From Fusobacterium sp. DD2 (lineage in GTDB: Bacteria; Fusobacteriota; Fusobacteriia; Fusobacteriales; Fusobacteriaceae), in the NCBI RefSeq assembly GCF_018205345.1, contig NZ_JADRHM010000016.1:1-39852 (forward strand): a stretch of DNA of 39,852 bases, written 5' to 3'. A program made the translations under genes and the position numbers. Under the pieces are notes generated by a model. It searched no databases. It worked only from the letters and a program-made list of their open reading frames with translations, and was not told the DNA's origin. Below are positions 6,837-18,288 of the stretch, piece by piece (position 1 is the first letter of the stretch; every line of letters begins with the position of its first letter).

Positions 6837-8108
6837 ATGCTGTTACAATATGATATAGAAAATAATTTATCAATAAAAGAGCGTCAAAGGGTATCCTTTG
6901 TAGCAGATAAAAAGAAAGAAAATATAGAATGTACAATTGGAACAGCTGGATTTGAGGTTATTCCTGTTGTTGCTATTTATGGAAAAAATGCATCAGGAAA
7001 AACTAATGTGTTAAAGGGATTGAAGCATATTTTTGATATGGTGACTATGTCTCCAATTTTTGATCCTTTTGAAGGAATTCCTTTTTATCATCCTTTTAAA
7101 TTTTCTAACAAAAAAAATGAGGATTCAAAATTTGAAATTACATTCACTATAAAAGAGAAGAGATATACCTATGGTTTTTCTCATAATAACAAGGAGATTA
7201 CAGAGGAATATCTTTATGTATTTAATACACAAAAACCAACTAAGATTTTTGATAAAGAGGTTGGAGATGAAAGCTATACCTTTGGAACTAATTATGGAGA
7301 GCTTGAAGAATATGTAGAAAAGACTCATAATAATAAGTTACTTTTATCAACGATAGCTCATTGGGCTGCTAATCAATCTGAAATAACAGCTATATATGAA
7401 TTCTTCAAAAATGGGATGCTTTACTATCAAAAAGATTGTGGAATTCCAGCTTTTGAATTTGAAAAAGCAACTAGTAAATTACTTATTGAAGATGAAAAAG
7501 CAAGAGAGTTTTTAAAATTGTTGATACAATATCTAGATATGGAAATAGTGGATATAGAGGTTAAAAATATTGAAGTTAATATTGAAAATGCACCAGAAGA
7601 AGTAAGGGATTTTATTAAATTTGTAAAAAAAGAGCAACCTAACTTGACAGCTACTGATGTAAAAACAGTTTATAATATTGCTGGAGAAAAATACTCTTTG
7701 GATTTAGATGCTGAATCTAATGGAATACAGAAGATTTATCAGATTTTTCCACTACTTTATCATGGATTAACAAGTAAGAAAATAATAGTTATTGATGAGA
7801 TAGAAACAGGACTGCATCCACTTATCGTAAAAGCCATTATTAAATTGTTTCAAAATAGAGATATAAATAAATATAATTCTCAATTAGTATTTACAACTCA
7901 TTTGCCAACAGTTTTAGATTTACAACTTTTAAGAAGAGATGAAATCTGGTTTGCTGAAAGAACATTAGAAAGAGGTTATTCAACTGAACTCTATTCTTTA
8001 GCAGATGTCACAGGAGTAAGAACTACTGATAATATTGAAAGAGAGTATCTTCAGGGAAAATACAACAGAATACCTTCAAAAAATACTTGGATTGATGTCC
8101 GTGGCTAG
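6837..8108 (+). CDS. AAA15/COG1106-type ATPase (ABC-like, OLD/AbiL-related)
   Basis: The 423-aa protein has an N-terminal ABC-ATPase-like head. Walker A is GKNASGKT at about 49-56, a degenerate signature ESNGIQKI lies near 293, Walker B VIDEIETGLHP lies near 318, and a switch histidine occurs in TTHLP near 352. The C-terminal REYLQGKYNRIP is typical of COG1106 ATPases. This class drives several two-gene defence systems in which the ATPase senses or restrains a partner nuclease (AbiL, Septu and PARIS use related ATPases). Here the partner is a HEPN protein, translationally coupled by a 14-nt overlap. GGAGGTAAAAG precedes the ATG. The unit is bounded by terminators on both sides and looks acquired. 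Confidence 0.85.
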   Translation: MLLQYDIENNLSIKERQRVSFVADKKKENIECTIGTAGFEVIPVVAIYGKNASGKTNVLKGLKHIFDMVTMSPIFDPFEGIPFYHPFKFSNKKNEDSKFEITFTIKEKRYTYGFSHNNKEITEEYLYVFNTQKPTKIFDKEVGDESYTFGTNYGELEEYVEKTHNNKLLLSTIAHWAANQSEITAIYEFFKNGMLYYQKDCGIPAFEFEKATSKLLIEDEKAREFLKLLIQYLDMEIVDIEVKNIEVNIENAPEEVRDFIKFVKKEQPNLTATDVKTVYNIAGEKYSLDLDAESNGIQKIYQIFPLLYHGLTSKKIIVIDEIETGLHPLIVKAIIKLFQNRDINKYNSQLVFTTHLPTVLDLQLLRRDEIWFAERTLERGYSTELYSLADVTGVRTTDNIEREYLQGKYNRIPSKNTWIDVRG

Positions 8109-8757
8109 AAAACTTAGTTCTCCTGAAAGATTTCAAAATACTAAAAGTCAAAAAGATATAAGAGTAAATTATAAAACATGGCGAAATGATTTGAAAGAAA
8201 GCTTTGTAGAAAACTTGGATATAATAAAAAAACTACAAGATAGAAATATTCAAGATGTTATGGAGATATGTAGAATGCAAATTTCTCTTCTAATGAGTCT
8301 ATATGATTATACAATTCATGAGATTGTAAGGTATAAAATGGTAGACATATATGAAGGTGTTGCTGAAAAGAGCAGGCAATATGATTTTTTTAAAGTTTCA
8401 ATGCGTACATTACAGGAAGCTATAAATGAACCAGAAAAACCATTATCTTGGTTGCTTAGAGGAGTTTCTTTTCAAAATGATACAATAAGTTATATTAATC
8501 CTAAAAAGACTTTGGAAGCTTTAAGTTTTGTTACAGACAGGGATATGTTTGAAGAATACTGTAAGGATAGCGGAAAAGAATATAGTGAATTTTTTTCATA
8601 TTTAGCTGGTCTTAATTCAAGACGAAATCAAATCGTACATAGTATGGATATAAAAAATAAGAGAACTTTAGAGCGAAATGATATTACCCAACAGGAAACA
8701 GAGGAGATATTAAGTACAGTTAGAGAGTTAGTTATCTATCTGATAGAAAAAATATAA
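8095..8757 (+). CDS. HEPN-domain protein, putative RNase toxin
   Basis: The ATG at 8095 overlaps the last 14 nt of the ATPase gene in another frame; the open frame extends further upstream only within that gene. The ~220-aa, helix-rich protein ends with NSRRNQIVHSMDI, placing an RX4H motif (Arg177, His182) in the expected position near the C-terminus of a HEPN four-helix bundle. HEPN proteins with R-X4-6-H are commonly metal-independent RNases in toxin and abortive-infection systems. The general layout resembles MAE_28990 or RiboL-PSP type HEPN families, but I cannot separate these without a profile search. No membrane segment is visible. Coupling to the ATPase suggests that the ATPase controls it. 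Confidence 0.75.
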   Translation: MSVARKLSSPERFQNTKSQKDIRVNYKTWRNDLKESFVENLDIIKKLQDRNIQDVMEICRMQISLLMSLYDYTIHEIVRYKMVDIYEGVAEKSRQYDFFKVSMRTLQEAINEPEKPLSWLLRGVSFQNDTISYINPKKTLEALSFVTDRDMFEEYCKDSGKEYSEFFSYLAGLNSRRNQIVHSMDIKNKRTLERNDITQQETEEILSTVRELVIYLIEKI

Positions 8758-8796
8758 GGGAGCAGTTGCATTACAAAATGCAACAGGCTCCCTTTT
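8756..8796. terminator. bidirectional terminator between HEPN gene and adh
   Basis: AAGGGAGC (8756-8763) with inner TTGCAT (8766-8771) pairs with ATGCAA (8778-8783) and GCTCCCTT (8787-8794), then a T-run. It serves two convergent genes. The GTTGCA/TGCAAC core resembles the ends of the dispersed repeats, perhaps a minimal relative or coincidence. Confidence 0.85.
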
Positions 8797-8800
8797 TATT

Positions 8801-9976
8801 TTACAGACACATCTCGTAGATTTTCTCTACATCTTCTGGAGTGAGATGTTTATATCCTCTTACAATAGTATCTCCCTTAGCAGTACAAGCTTTATCAGCC
8901 ATTGCAGCAAAGTGAGTTCTATCTATTCCAACCTCTGTTAGAGTACTCTTTAATCCAAGTTCTTTAAATAGGAAGTGTTCAACAGCTTCAATTCCTTTTT
9001 TAGCAGCTGTCATGTTATCAAGTTTTGGATCTATATCAAATACTGCTACAGCAAAGTTTCTAAATCTTTCAGCAGTAGTTTCATCAAGTACATACTTCAT
9101 CCAACGAGGAGTAAGTATAGCAAGTCCAAGACCATGAGTGATATCATAGTAAGCTGAAAGCTGATGTTCCATTGGGTGACAGCTCCAAGTGTTGTGTTCA
9201 CATAGAGCTATAAAGTCGTTGATTGCCCAAGAAGAAGTCCACATAAGGTTAGCTCTTGCTTCTTCATTAGTAGGATCTTTCATAGCTATAGGAGCGTATT
9301 TTACAACAGTTTTCATAAGACCTTCCATAATCTTATCCAGCATAAACATACTTCCTTCTGCATTGAAATATGTTTCTATTATGTGAGAGAAGATATCTGC
9401 AGAACCACAGGCAGTCTGATAAGGTGATACAGTGTATGTATTTGCAGGATCTAAGAAAGAAACACTAGGTCTTAAGCATTTAGCAGCAGTTCCTATCTTG
9501 TCATTTGTTTCAAGATTAGTGATAACTCCACTGTCATCCATTTCAGATCCAGTAGCTGCAAGAGTAAGTATTGAAACTATTGGCAGACATCTTTCAATAG
9601 GTGCTTTTCTATCTACAAGGTCCCATGCATCTCCATCATAGTAAGCTCCAGCTCCTACAAATTTTGTACAGTCAATAACAGATCCACCACCAACAGCAAG
9701 TAATACATCTATCTTTTCATCTTTACATATTTGAGCACCACGATTTACAGTTGTAACACGTGGGTTTGGTTCTATTCCACTTAATTCAAAAAGTTCAAGT
9801 CCTGCATTTTTTATCTCTGCTACAACTTTATCGTAAAGTCCATTTCTTTTGATAGACCCTCCACCATAGCAAAGTAAAACACGTTTTCCGAATTTTTTAA
9901 GTTCTGGTCCTAATTTAGAAAGTTGATTTCCCCCAAAAAATACTTTAGTAGGAATATCATAAGTAAATCTATACAT
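8801..9976 (-). CDS. iron-type alcohol dehydrogenase, YqhD/BdhA family
   Basis: The 391-aa group III (iron-activated) dehydrogenase probably reduces aldehydes such as butyraldehyde to alcohols with NADPH, as YqhD and clostridial BdhA do. The nucleotide-binding GGGS motifs are seen in CYGGGSIKRNG and AVGGGSVIDCTK (about 92-103). The metal ligands are the Asp and His of GSADIFSHIIETYF and the two histidines of HPMEHQLSAYYDITHGLGLA. The length is standard. AGGAGGGGATTAA precedes the start. On the minus strand TATAAT is at 10016-10011. It is a single-gene unit. Confidence 0.9.
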   Translation of the reverse strand: MYRFTYDIPTKVFFGGNQLSKLGPELKKFGKRVLLCYGGGSIKRNGLYDKVVAEIKNAGLELFELSGIEPNPRVTTVNRGAQICKDEKIDVLLAVGGGSVIDCTKFVGAGAYYDGDAWDLVDRKAPIERCLPIVSILTLAATGSEMDDSGVITNLETNDKIGTAAKCLRPSVSFLDPANTYTVSPYQTACGSADIFSHIIETYFNAEGSMFMLDKIMEGLMKTVVKYAPIAMKDPTNEEARANLMWTSSWAINDFIALCEHNTWSCHPMEHQLSAYYDITHGLGLAILTPRWMKYVLDETTAERFRNFAVAVFDIDPKLDNMTAAKKGIEAVEHFLFKELGLKSTLTEVGIDRTHFAAMADKACTAKGDTIVRGYKHLTPEDVEKIYEMCL

Positions 9977-10010
9977 TTAATCCCCTCCTGAATAAATAAT
10001 CCTTACTCTG

Positions 10011-10016
10011 ATTATA
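10011..10016 (-). promoter_or_regulatory. -10 box of the alcohol dehydrogenase promoter
   Basis: Reverse-strand TGTGGTATAAT gives a good -10 about 35 nt before the start codon. No clear -35 hexamer is visible. Confidence 0.4.
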
Positions 10017-10040
10017 CCACATGATTTGAGATATTGAGGA

Positions 10041-10066
10041 TAAAAAAAGGAGGAAAAAATCCTCCT
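10041..10066 (-). terminator. terminator of the 99-aa coiled-coil gene
   Basis: On the minus strand AGGAGGA and TCCTCCT pair across a T-rich loop, with seven Ts after the stem. Confidence 0.8.
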
Positions 10067-10079
10067 CATTTTAACTTTT

Positions 10080-10379
10080 TTATTCTTCTTTTGAGTTGTG
10101 TTCAATGTAATATTCCAGTGCTACAAGAAGTTTTTTGTTTTTAGCTAAAGTCTTAATAGATCCTTCTCTTGATTTCATTTTCTTTTCAGTGTAAGTTAAC
10201 CATTCGTCATAATCAGCAAATGTTACATCTTCTGGGAGAGGTTTAGAGGCTTCCTGAAGCTCCTTAATGTGGTCTAAAAGTGCTTTGTAGTTCTCAACCT
10301 GGTTCTTAAGTGAGTCTTCCCTTTTAATAGAGTTAGTGAGCTTTTGGATTTCCTTGTTTACAACTGTTTCAACTGACAT
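10080..10379 (-). CDS. small helical (coiled-coil) protein, 99 aa
   Basis: I do not recognise a family. The ATG at 10379 is chosen because AAGGAGGTAACGC stands just upstream; an in-frame start 15 codons earlier lacks such a site. The protein is almost wholly charged helix (MSVETVVNKEIQKLTN, then KNQVENYKALLDHIKELQEA) with one break at LPEDVTFADYDEW, suggesting a dimeric coiled coil. There is no signal peptide. It has a dedicated terminator. The short near-palindrome CAGGTGGCCTCCTG lies upstream of its ribosome site. Confidence 0.75.
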   Translation of the reverse strand: MSVETVVNKEIQKLTNSIKREDSLKNQVENYKALLDHIKELQEASKPLPEDVTFADYDEWLTYTEKKMKSREGSIKTLAKNKKLLVALEYYIEHNSKEE

Positions 10380-10639
10380 ATGCGTTACCTCCTTATTATT
10401 TTTCCAGGTGGCCTCCTGATACATATATCATATTCCTTTTGGGAAAAATATCCTAGAGAGTCAATATATACTGTTGGCAAGTAATGGAAAAAACTATAAA
10501 AATATAGGCTTGGGAGAGAGTAAAGTTGATAAAACAGATTTAAAAATCTTTAACATTATGATACAATAAAGAATAAGCAAAATTCAAAAATATGAAAATT
10601 AACAGAGAATTTTAAATATATTAACTAAGGAGAAATGAG

Positions 10640-10846
10640 ATGGAAGAGGTAAAAATATCAACTGAGTTTATAAAGCTTGACCAGTTTTTAAAATGGACTG
10701 GAATATGTGATACAGGAGTAGATGCAAAGTACTTTATCACAGATGGAAATGTAAAAGTAAACGGAGAGGTTGAATTAAGAAGAGGGAAGAAACTTTACCC
10801 TGGTGACAAGGTGGAAGCTGGAGGTAAAGAATTTCTAGTTAAATAG
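10640..10846 (+). CDS. yaaA: S4-domain RNA-binding protein (YaaA/RlbA-like)
   Basis: The 68-aa protein consists of a single S4 domain: IKLDQFLKWTGICDTG, then AKYFITDGNVKVNGEVELRRGKKLYPGD. S4 domains bind structured RNA. In Bacillus and many Firmicutes the same small protein lies between dnaN and recF, which is the neighbourhood seen here, although dnaA and dnaN are absent from the window. AAGGAG precedes the start. The recF start follows within 40 nt, so co-transcription is likely. Confidence 0.9.
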   Translation: MEEVKISTEFIKLDQFLKWTGICDTGVDAKYFITDGNVKVNGEVELRRGKKLYPGDKVEAGGKEFLVK

Positions 10847-10884
10847 TCTGTCATTATGTGAGTGGATAAAGGGGAATTGCAGAT

Positions 10885-11982
10885 TTGGAGATTTTAGAGA
10901 TAAATTATGTAAATTTTAGAAACTTAAATGATGGAAACACAAAGTTTTTCCCAAACCTCAATCTTTTTTGGGGTAAAAACGGGCAGGGAAAGACAAGTCT
11001 TTTAGAAGCAGTATACTTTGGAGCTACAGGACAGAGTTTTAGAACAAGTAAAGCAGCTGAAATGATAAAGTATGGTACCTCTAAGACTGGAGTTTATGTA
11101 GTTTATGAAGACATGATAGGTAGAAAAACCTTGACTGTGAAATTTGTAAATGGAAAAAAAGAGTACTGCTATAATGATAAAAAAGTTGCATATGATGAGT
11201 TTTATGGGAAATTGAATGTTGTGACATATATTCCAGAGGATATTGTATTGATAACAGGTTCTCCATCAGTGAGGAGAACTTTTTTTGACGGAGAGATTGC
11301 CCAGACAAGTCCTGAATATTTTGCAGATTTAAGAGCATATAATAAGATACTTAAGATAAGAAATAAGTATCTTAAGGAGCAGAATACTAAAAACCAGGAA
11401 TTTGCCATATATGAAGAGCAGTTTATACACTATGGAGCCAAGGTCATTGCAGCACGTCTTGAATATGTGAGCAAAATATCCATAATTTTAAATCTCAATT
11501 ATCGTAAGCTTTTCGATGATAAAAAAGAACTTAATCTTACCTATTATTCTGAATTAGGAGAGCTTAAAAAGCAGAGTGTAGAGGAGATTGAAGAACTTTT
11601 AAGAGAGCGGATAAAGAAGAGATTTTTTATGGAGAAAAGGTATGGATTTTCACTGTGCGGACCACAGAAGGATGATTTTCTATTTGTCCTAAATGGTCAT
11701 GAGGCAAAATCAACAGCCTCACAGGGTGAGAAAAAATCTATAGTATTTTCACTTAAGCTTTCAGAGATAGATATGGTTATAAGGGCTAAAAGAGAGAATC
11801 CAGTCCTTGTAATTGATGATATCTCATCATATTTTGATACAAATAGGAAAAACAGTGTTTTGAACTATTTGGAAAAACGTAATATTCAGGTTTTGTTAAG
11901 TTCAACAGGGGGTCTGGGAATAGACTCTAAAAATTTCTATGTGGAAAGTGGTGAGATAGAATATGGAAAACAACTTGACTAG
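10885..11982 (+). CDS. recF: DNA replication and repair protein RecF
   Basis: RecF is an SMC/ABC-like ATPase that helps load RecA at gaps (RecFOR). The 365-aa length is standard. The N-terminus MEILEINYVNFRNL, Walker A GKNGQGKTS (about 30-38), signature TASQGEKKS and Walker B VLVIDDISSYFD are all present. Translation probably begins at TTG 10885, with GGGGAA about 9 nt upstream; no ATG or GTG fits the conserved N-terminus. It overlaps the next gene by 20 nt. Confidence 0.95.
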   Translation: MEILEINYVNFRNLNDGNTKFFPNLNLFWGKNGQGKTSLLEAVYFGATGQSFRTSKAAEMIKYGTSKTGVYVVYEDMIGRKTLTVKFVNGKKEYCYNDKKVAYDEFYGKLNVVTYIPEDIVLITGSPSVRRTFFDGEIAQTSPEYFADLRAYNKILKIRNKYLKEQNTKNQEFAIYEEQFIHYGAKVIAARLEYVSKISIILNLNYRKLFDDKKELNLTYYSELGELKKQSVEEIEELLRERIKKRFFMEKRYGFSLCGPQKDDFLFVLNGHEAKSTASQGEKKSIVFSLKLSEIDMVIRAKRENPVLVIDDISSYFDTNRKNSVLNYLEKRNIQVLLSSTGGLGIDSKNFYVESGEIEYGKQLD

Positions 11983-12657
11983 TGTAAAAGATGCAGTTGT
12001 AAATGGAATAAATAAGAGCAGAAGGTTGAAAGAGGGAGTGCTAAAAGCTGAATGGACTAAGATAGTAGGTAAGTTTGCAGCAAAATCTCAGCCTGAATTT
12101 ATAAAGGATGGAGTATTAAACCTTATAGTTGAGGGGCCTATATTTGCTCAACATTTTAATATGAAAAAAAATCAGATAATTGAAACTATAAATAACTATT
12201 TCAATGCAGAAGTAGTAAAAGACCTGGTTATAAGAACTGGACAGCTCAATGAAAACAGATATGAGTATCTGGATACAGAGGATAAAAGTGGTGCAAGAAA
12301 TGCCGTTCCTAGAAAAGATGAAGAGCTGAAAGCAGACAGTAAAAAGGAAAAACCAGTAAAGGCAGAAACAGCTTTAAAAAATGAAGATAAAAAGAGTAAG
12401 GAAGATTCTCAGGAGATCTCATTTGAAGAGGGGCATAGACTAGTTGAAAATGAGGATATGTCTGAAGCAGGGATTTTAAAGAAGATAGATTACTTAAGAA
12501 GACTTGCAATAGATAGAGAGAAGTATCTCCTGTCTCATGGATATAAAAAGTGCAAATGCTGCGGAATGATATTTGAAAGTGAAGATGGAGAGGAATTCTG
12601 CAAAGTGTGTATTGAAGAGAAAAAAGATAGAGAATATAGAAGAAGAGGTATGGAGTG

Positions 12658-12658
<1 letters not shown>
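11963..12658 (+). CDS. dciA: DciA-like (DUF721) protein with C-terminal zinc-binding motif
   Basis: Residues 1-95 match the DUF721/DciA fold (LKEGVLKAEWTKIVGKFAAKS, then LNLIVEGPIFAQHFNMKKNQII). DciA is the widespread ancestral loader of the replicative helicase DnaB. A long charged, low-complexity linker (about 100-175) follows. The protein ends with CKCCGMIFES and CKVC, a four-cysteine zinc-ribbon-like motif not present in short DciA proteins. At 231 aa it is longer than a minimal DciA. The position between recF and gyrB supports the call. The start overlaps recF and the stop shares one base with the next start. Confidence 0.85.
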
Positions 12659-14824
<2,166 letters not shown>

Positions 14825-14870
14825 TTCAGATATGCCTTTCAGGTGGCATGTTACCTGTAAAAGAATAGAA

Positions 14871-14902
14871 GAGGAGGGATACTGCTAAGGCAGTTAGAGA
14901 AT
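14871..14902 (+). promoter_or_regulatory. unusual gyrA translation start region
   Basis: The strong ribosome site GAGGAGGG (14871-14878) is 24 nt from the ATG at 14903, too far for normal use. Between them ACTGC (14881-14885) and GCAGT (14890-14894) can form a hairpin with a TAAG loop; folding it shortens the effective distance to about 10 nt. Alternatively a non-AUG codon (CTG 14882) is used, or the weak AGAGA before the ATG suffices. Confidence 0.4.
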
Positions 14903-17476
14903 ATGTCAAATATAAATAACAGATACATAGAAGATGAAATGAAAGAATCATATCTTGATTATTCCATGAGTGTTATTGTAAGTAGAGCACTTCCAGATGT
15001 AAGAGATGGAATGAAGCCAGTACATAGAAGAATACTTTTTGCAATGAATGAACTTGGTATGACTTTTGATAAACCATATAAAAAATCCGCAAGAATCGTC
15101 GGGGAAGTACTAGGTAAGTACCACCCACATGGTGACTCTGCTGTATATGGAACAATGGTAAGAATGGCACAGGATTTCAACTACAGATATCCACTTGTTT
15201 CAGGACATGGTAACTTCGGTTCAATTGACGGGGACTCTGCAGCGGCAATGAGATATACTGAGGCAAGAATGGCCAAGATCTCAAATGAACTTATGGAAGA
15301 TATTGATAAAAATACAATAGATTTCAGAAAGAACTTTGACGACTCATTGGATGAGCCTACTGTATTACCTGCAAAACTTCCAAACCTATTAATAAATGGG
15401 GCAACAGGAATAGCAGTTGGAATGGCAACAAATATTCCACCTCACAACTTAGGAGAGGTAGTAGATGGAACTCTGGCACTAATAGATAACCCAGAACTTA
15501 CACCACTTGACCTTATGGAGTATATAAAGGGGCCAGATTTCCCTACAGGTGGTATAATAGATGGTAAGAAGGGTATAAAAGATGCTTACCTTACAGGAAG
15601 AGGAAAGGTAAGAGTAAGAGGTAGAATAGAGATAGAGGAGTTGAAAAACGGTAAGATAAATATTATAATAAGAGAAATACCTTACCAGTTAAATAAATCA
15701 ACTCTTATTGAAAGAATAGCAAACTTAGTTAAGGAGAAAAAGGTATCTGGAATATCAGATTTAAGAGATGAATCAGATAGAGATGGTATAAGAGTAGTAA
15801 TTGAACTTAAAAAAGGTGAGGAACCAGAACTAATCCTTAACAAACTATATAAATATACAGAACTTAGAAGTACTTTTGGTATCATAATGCTTGCACTTGT
15901 TAACAACACACCAAAGGTATTAAACTTAAAAGAGATAATTCAAGAGTATATAAAACATAGATTTGAAGTAATTACCAGAAGAACACAGTTCAACTTGGAT
16001 AAAGCAGAAAAAAGAGCTCATATTTTACAAGGATTTAGAATAGCACTAAATAACATTGATAGAATTATAGAGCTAATTAGAGCTGCATCAGATGCAAATG
16101 AAGCAAGAGAGCAATTGATTGAAAAATATGCATTTACAGATGTTCAAGCTAGAGCAATTCTGGATATGAAACTTCAAAGATTAACTGGACTTGAAAGAGA
16201 CAAAATCGAAGCTGAATATGCAGAGATTGAAAAATATATTGCTGAATTAAAAGAGATATTAGCTAATGATTCAAGAATATATGAGATAATGAAAGATGAG
16301 CTTAGAGAGCTTAAAGAAAAATACAGTGATGAGAGAAGAACAGACATCCAAAAATCAAGACTTGAGATAAAACCTGAAGATCTTATTAAGGATGAAGATG
16401 TAATTCTAACTTTCACAAATAAAGGTTATGTAAAGAGAATGGAGCTTAGCAAATACAAAGCTCAACGCAGAGGTGGAAAGGGAGTAGCAAGTCAAAATAC
16501 TATTGAAGATGACTTTGTTGAAACTATTCAGGCTGCAACAAACCACGATACTTTAATGGTATTTACTGATAAAGGAAAGGTATACAACCTTAAAGTATAT
16601 GAGATCCCTGAAACTTCTAAACAGTCTAGAGGAAGACTGATGAGTAACATAATTAAGCTTGAAGAGGGAGAAAAGATAAGATCTATCATCAGAACCAGAG
16701 ATTTCTCTAAGGAAAATGAGCTTATATTTGTTACTAAAAATGGACTTGTTAAGAAGACAAATCTTGATGAATATAAAAATATAAATAATTCTGGTCTTAA
16801 AGCTATCAAAATCAAGGAAGATGATGATATAATATATGTAGGACTGATAGAGAAGATAGATGAAGAGGAAATCCTACTTGCAACTAAGAATGGATACTCT
16901 ATCAGATTTGCATGTAAAGATGTAAGACCTACTGGTAGAGATACTATGGGTGTTAAAGGACTTACTTTAAGACATGGAGACTCAGTTGTATCAGCTCTTC
17001 TAATTAAAGATGCTGAGAACGGAAGAATCCTTACTATAACTGAAAATGGATATGGTAAGAGAACAAGAATAGATGAATATCCACTTCAAAACAGAACTGG
17101 TAAAGGTGTTATAAACTTAAGATGTAACGCTAAAACTGGAGATGTAGTATCAGTACTTTGCGTATTTGACGGAGAGGAACTAATGGCTATTACATCATCT
17201 GGAATAGTTATCAGAATGGCTGTTGAGGATATTGTTCTATATGGACGTGCAACTCAAGGTGTAATCATCATGAAAGTTGACGGAAAAGAAGAAAAAGTAG
17301 TTTCAATAACAAGAGTAACCTCTGAAGATGAAGAAGACGAAGAGTTAGATGGTAAAGCTGAAGAAGCTGAAATCGTTGACGACGTTGATGATATAGATTC
17401 TGAAGATGATTTCGATGATGACGAAGACGATTCAGATGACGAAGAAGAGATGGCAACAGAGGAAACAGTGGAATAG
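14903..17476 (+). CDS. gyrA: DNA gyrase subunit A
   Basis: GyrA is the DNA cleavage subunit of gyrase; with GyrB it supercoils DNA. The 857-aa protein begins [22 protein letters not shown]. The catalytic tyrosine is in [11 protein letters not shown] (about 120). The C-terminal beta-pinwheel holds the GyrA box QRRGGKG (about 525), followed by a strongly acidic tail (last ~45 residues, Asp/Glu-rich), as in many GyrA proteins. In the quinolone-determining region, E. coli Ser83 corresponds to Ser79, while the Asp87 position is Gly83 here. Translation start is discussed in the separate entry. Confidence 0.98.
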   Translation: MSNINNRYIEDEMKESYLDYSMSVIVSRALPDVRDGMKPVHRRILFAMNELGMTFDKPYKKSARIVGEVLGKYHPHGDSAVYGTMVRMAQDFNYRYPLVSGHGNFGSIDGDSAAAMRYTEARMAKISNELMEDIDKNTIDFRKNFDDSLDEPTVLPAKLPNLLINGATGIAVGMATNIPPHNLGEVVDGTLALIDNPELTPLDLMEYIKGPDFPTGGIIDGKKGIKDAYLTGRGKVRVRGRIEIEELKNGKINIIIREIPYQLNKSTLIERIANLVKEKKVSGISDLRDESDRDGIRVVIELKKGEEPELILNKLYKYTELRSTFGIIMLALVNNTPKVLNLKEIIQEYIKHRFEVITRRTQFNLDKAEKRAHILQGFRIALNNIDRIIELIRAASDANEAREQLIEKYAFTDVQARAILDMKLQRLTGLERDKIEAEYAEIEKYIAELKEILANDSRIYEIMKDELRELKEKYSDERRTDIQKSRLEIKPEDLIKDEDVILTFTNKGYVKRMELSKYKAQRRGGKGVASQNTIEDDFVETIQAATNHDTLMVFTDKGKVYNLKVYEIPETSKQSRGRLMSNIIKLEEGEKIRSIIRTRDFSKENELIFVTKNGLVKKTNLDEYKNINNSGLKAIKIKEDDDIIYVGLIEKIDEEEILLATKNGYSIRFACKDVRPTGRDTMGVKGLTLRHGDSVVSALLIKDAENGRILTITENGYGKRTRIDEYPLQNRTGKGVINLRCNAKTGDVVSVLCVFDGEELMAITSSGIVIRMAVEDIVLYGRATQGVIIMKVDGKEEKVVSITRVTSEDEEDEELDGKAEEAEIVDDVDDIDSEDDFDDDEDDSDDEEEMATEETVE

Positions 17477-17516
17477 TTTTATCGTATATTAATTACACAT
17501 AAGTGGGGGGATTTAT

Positions 17517-18284
17517 ATGAGAAAAGCCTTAGTATTGTTTGGAAACGAAATTGAAAGAAAAGCACTTATTGACACAGTTATCTATCTGAAGAGAACTTTG
17601 GGATTTAAAATTGAAGCTCTTTATGTTAGAGATGTAGACAGAGAGAAAGTTATGTCAACTCCTGACGGACTTATTATGGCAGGACGTGTACCTATTATGT
17701 TACAGGGATGGAATGCTGTAGAACAGGCTGAGATTGACAGTATTAAAAAGTGTTTTGAAGAAAAGGGACTTAAAGAGGAACTCACACTTGATGTTGGAAA
17801 CATATCTGAAGTAGTTACTGAACATATGAAAACTTGTGACCTTTTAGTTATGGGTAAAAATGATATTTTAGGAGACAGAGAGGTAAGTATACTTAAAGGA
17901 AACTACAAATCTGTACTTCTTGTAGGAGAAAAACCACTTAAGAAAATCGATACTGTATATATAGGAAATGACGATGGAGTTAAAGTTAACAGAAGTTGTG
18001 CTCACTTTATCCATATGTTCCCAGAGGTTAGTAAATTCTACTCATTTACAATAAGTAAAGAGATGGATGAAAACTACCTTGTAGAGTATCTTGAACAAAA
18101 TGATAAAGAGGTAATCCAAGGGGAACTTGACCATAAAAAATATGATGAAGTACTTGAAAAAGTATCAGAACCTGATATATTTATAATGGGTAACCTAAGC
18201 AGAAGTTATTTCCTTGAAAAAATAGTTGGAAAAAACGGAGTGAAATTATTAGAGAAAGGTAAGGCTCCTATATTTATAGGATAA
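17517..18284 (+). CDS. universal-stress-protein-like protein
   Basis: The 255-aa protein appears to be two tandem USP-like domains. The first (1-140) starts RKALVLFGNEIERKAL and contains CDLLVMGKNDI and YKSVLLVGEKP. The second begins near 145 (IDTVYIGNDDGVKVN) and ends with PDIFIMGNLSRSYF and KAPIFIG. The canonical ATP-binding G-x2-G-x9-G-S/T motif is not clearly conserved, so it may not bind ATP. USP-like proteins are soluble stress or nucleotide sensors; the target here is unknown. GGGGGG precedes the ATG. The phosphodiesterase gene follows after 4 nt. Confidence 0.7.
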   Translation: MRKALVLFGNEIERKALIDTVIYLKRTLGFKIEALYVRDVDREKVMSTPDGLIMAGRVPIMLQGWNAVEQAEIDSIKKCFEEKGLKEELTLDVGNISEVVTEHMKTCDLLVMGKNDILGDREVSILKGNYKSVLLVGEKPLKKIDTVYIGNDDGVKVNRSCAHFIHMFPEVSKFYSFTISKEMDENYLVEYLEQNDKEVIQGELDHKKYDEVLEKVSEPDIFIMGNLSRSYFLEKIVGKNGVKLLEKGKAPIFIG

Positions 18285-18288
18285 AAAG

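Noticed and set aside
8035-8094. HEPN gene starting 60 nt earlier, at the first ATG of the open frame
   Set aside because: This would overlap the ATPase gene by 74 nt and has no ribosome site; the ATG at 8095 gives a normal coupled overlap.
10389-10420. Near-palindrome CAGGTGGCCTCCTG upstream of the 99-aa gene as an operator
   Set aside because: Two of 14 positions break the symmetry and it overlaps ribosome-site-like GGAGG sequence; too weak to claim.
10425-10639. Replication origin near recF and gyrB
   Set aside because: I looked for clusters of TTATCCACA-like DnaA boxes and AT-rich 13-mers and found no convincing set; dnaA and dnaN are not in the window.
17268-17456. A leucine-rich reverse frame in the 3' end of gyrA
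   Set aside because: It mirrors the Asp/Glu-rich tail codons of gyrA and has no expression signals.
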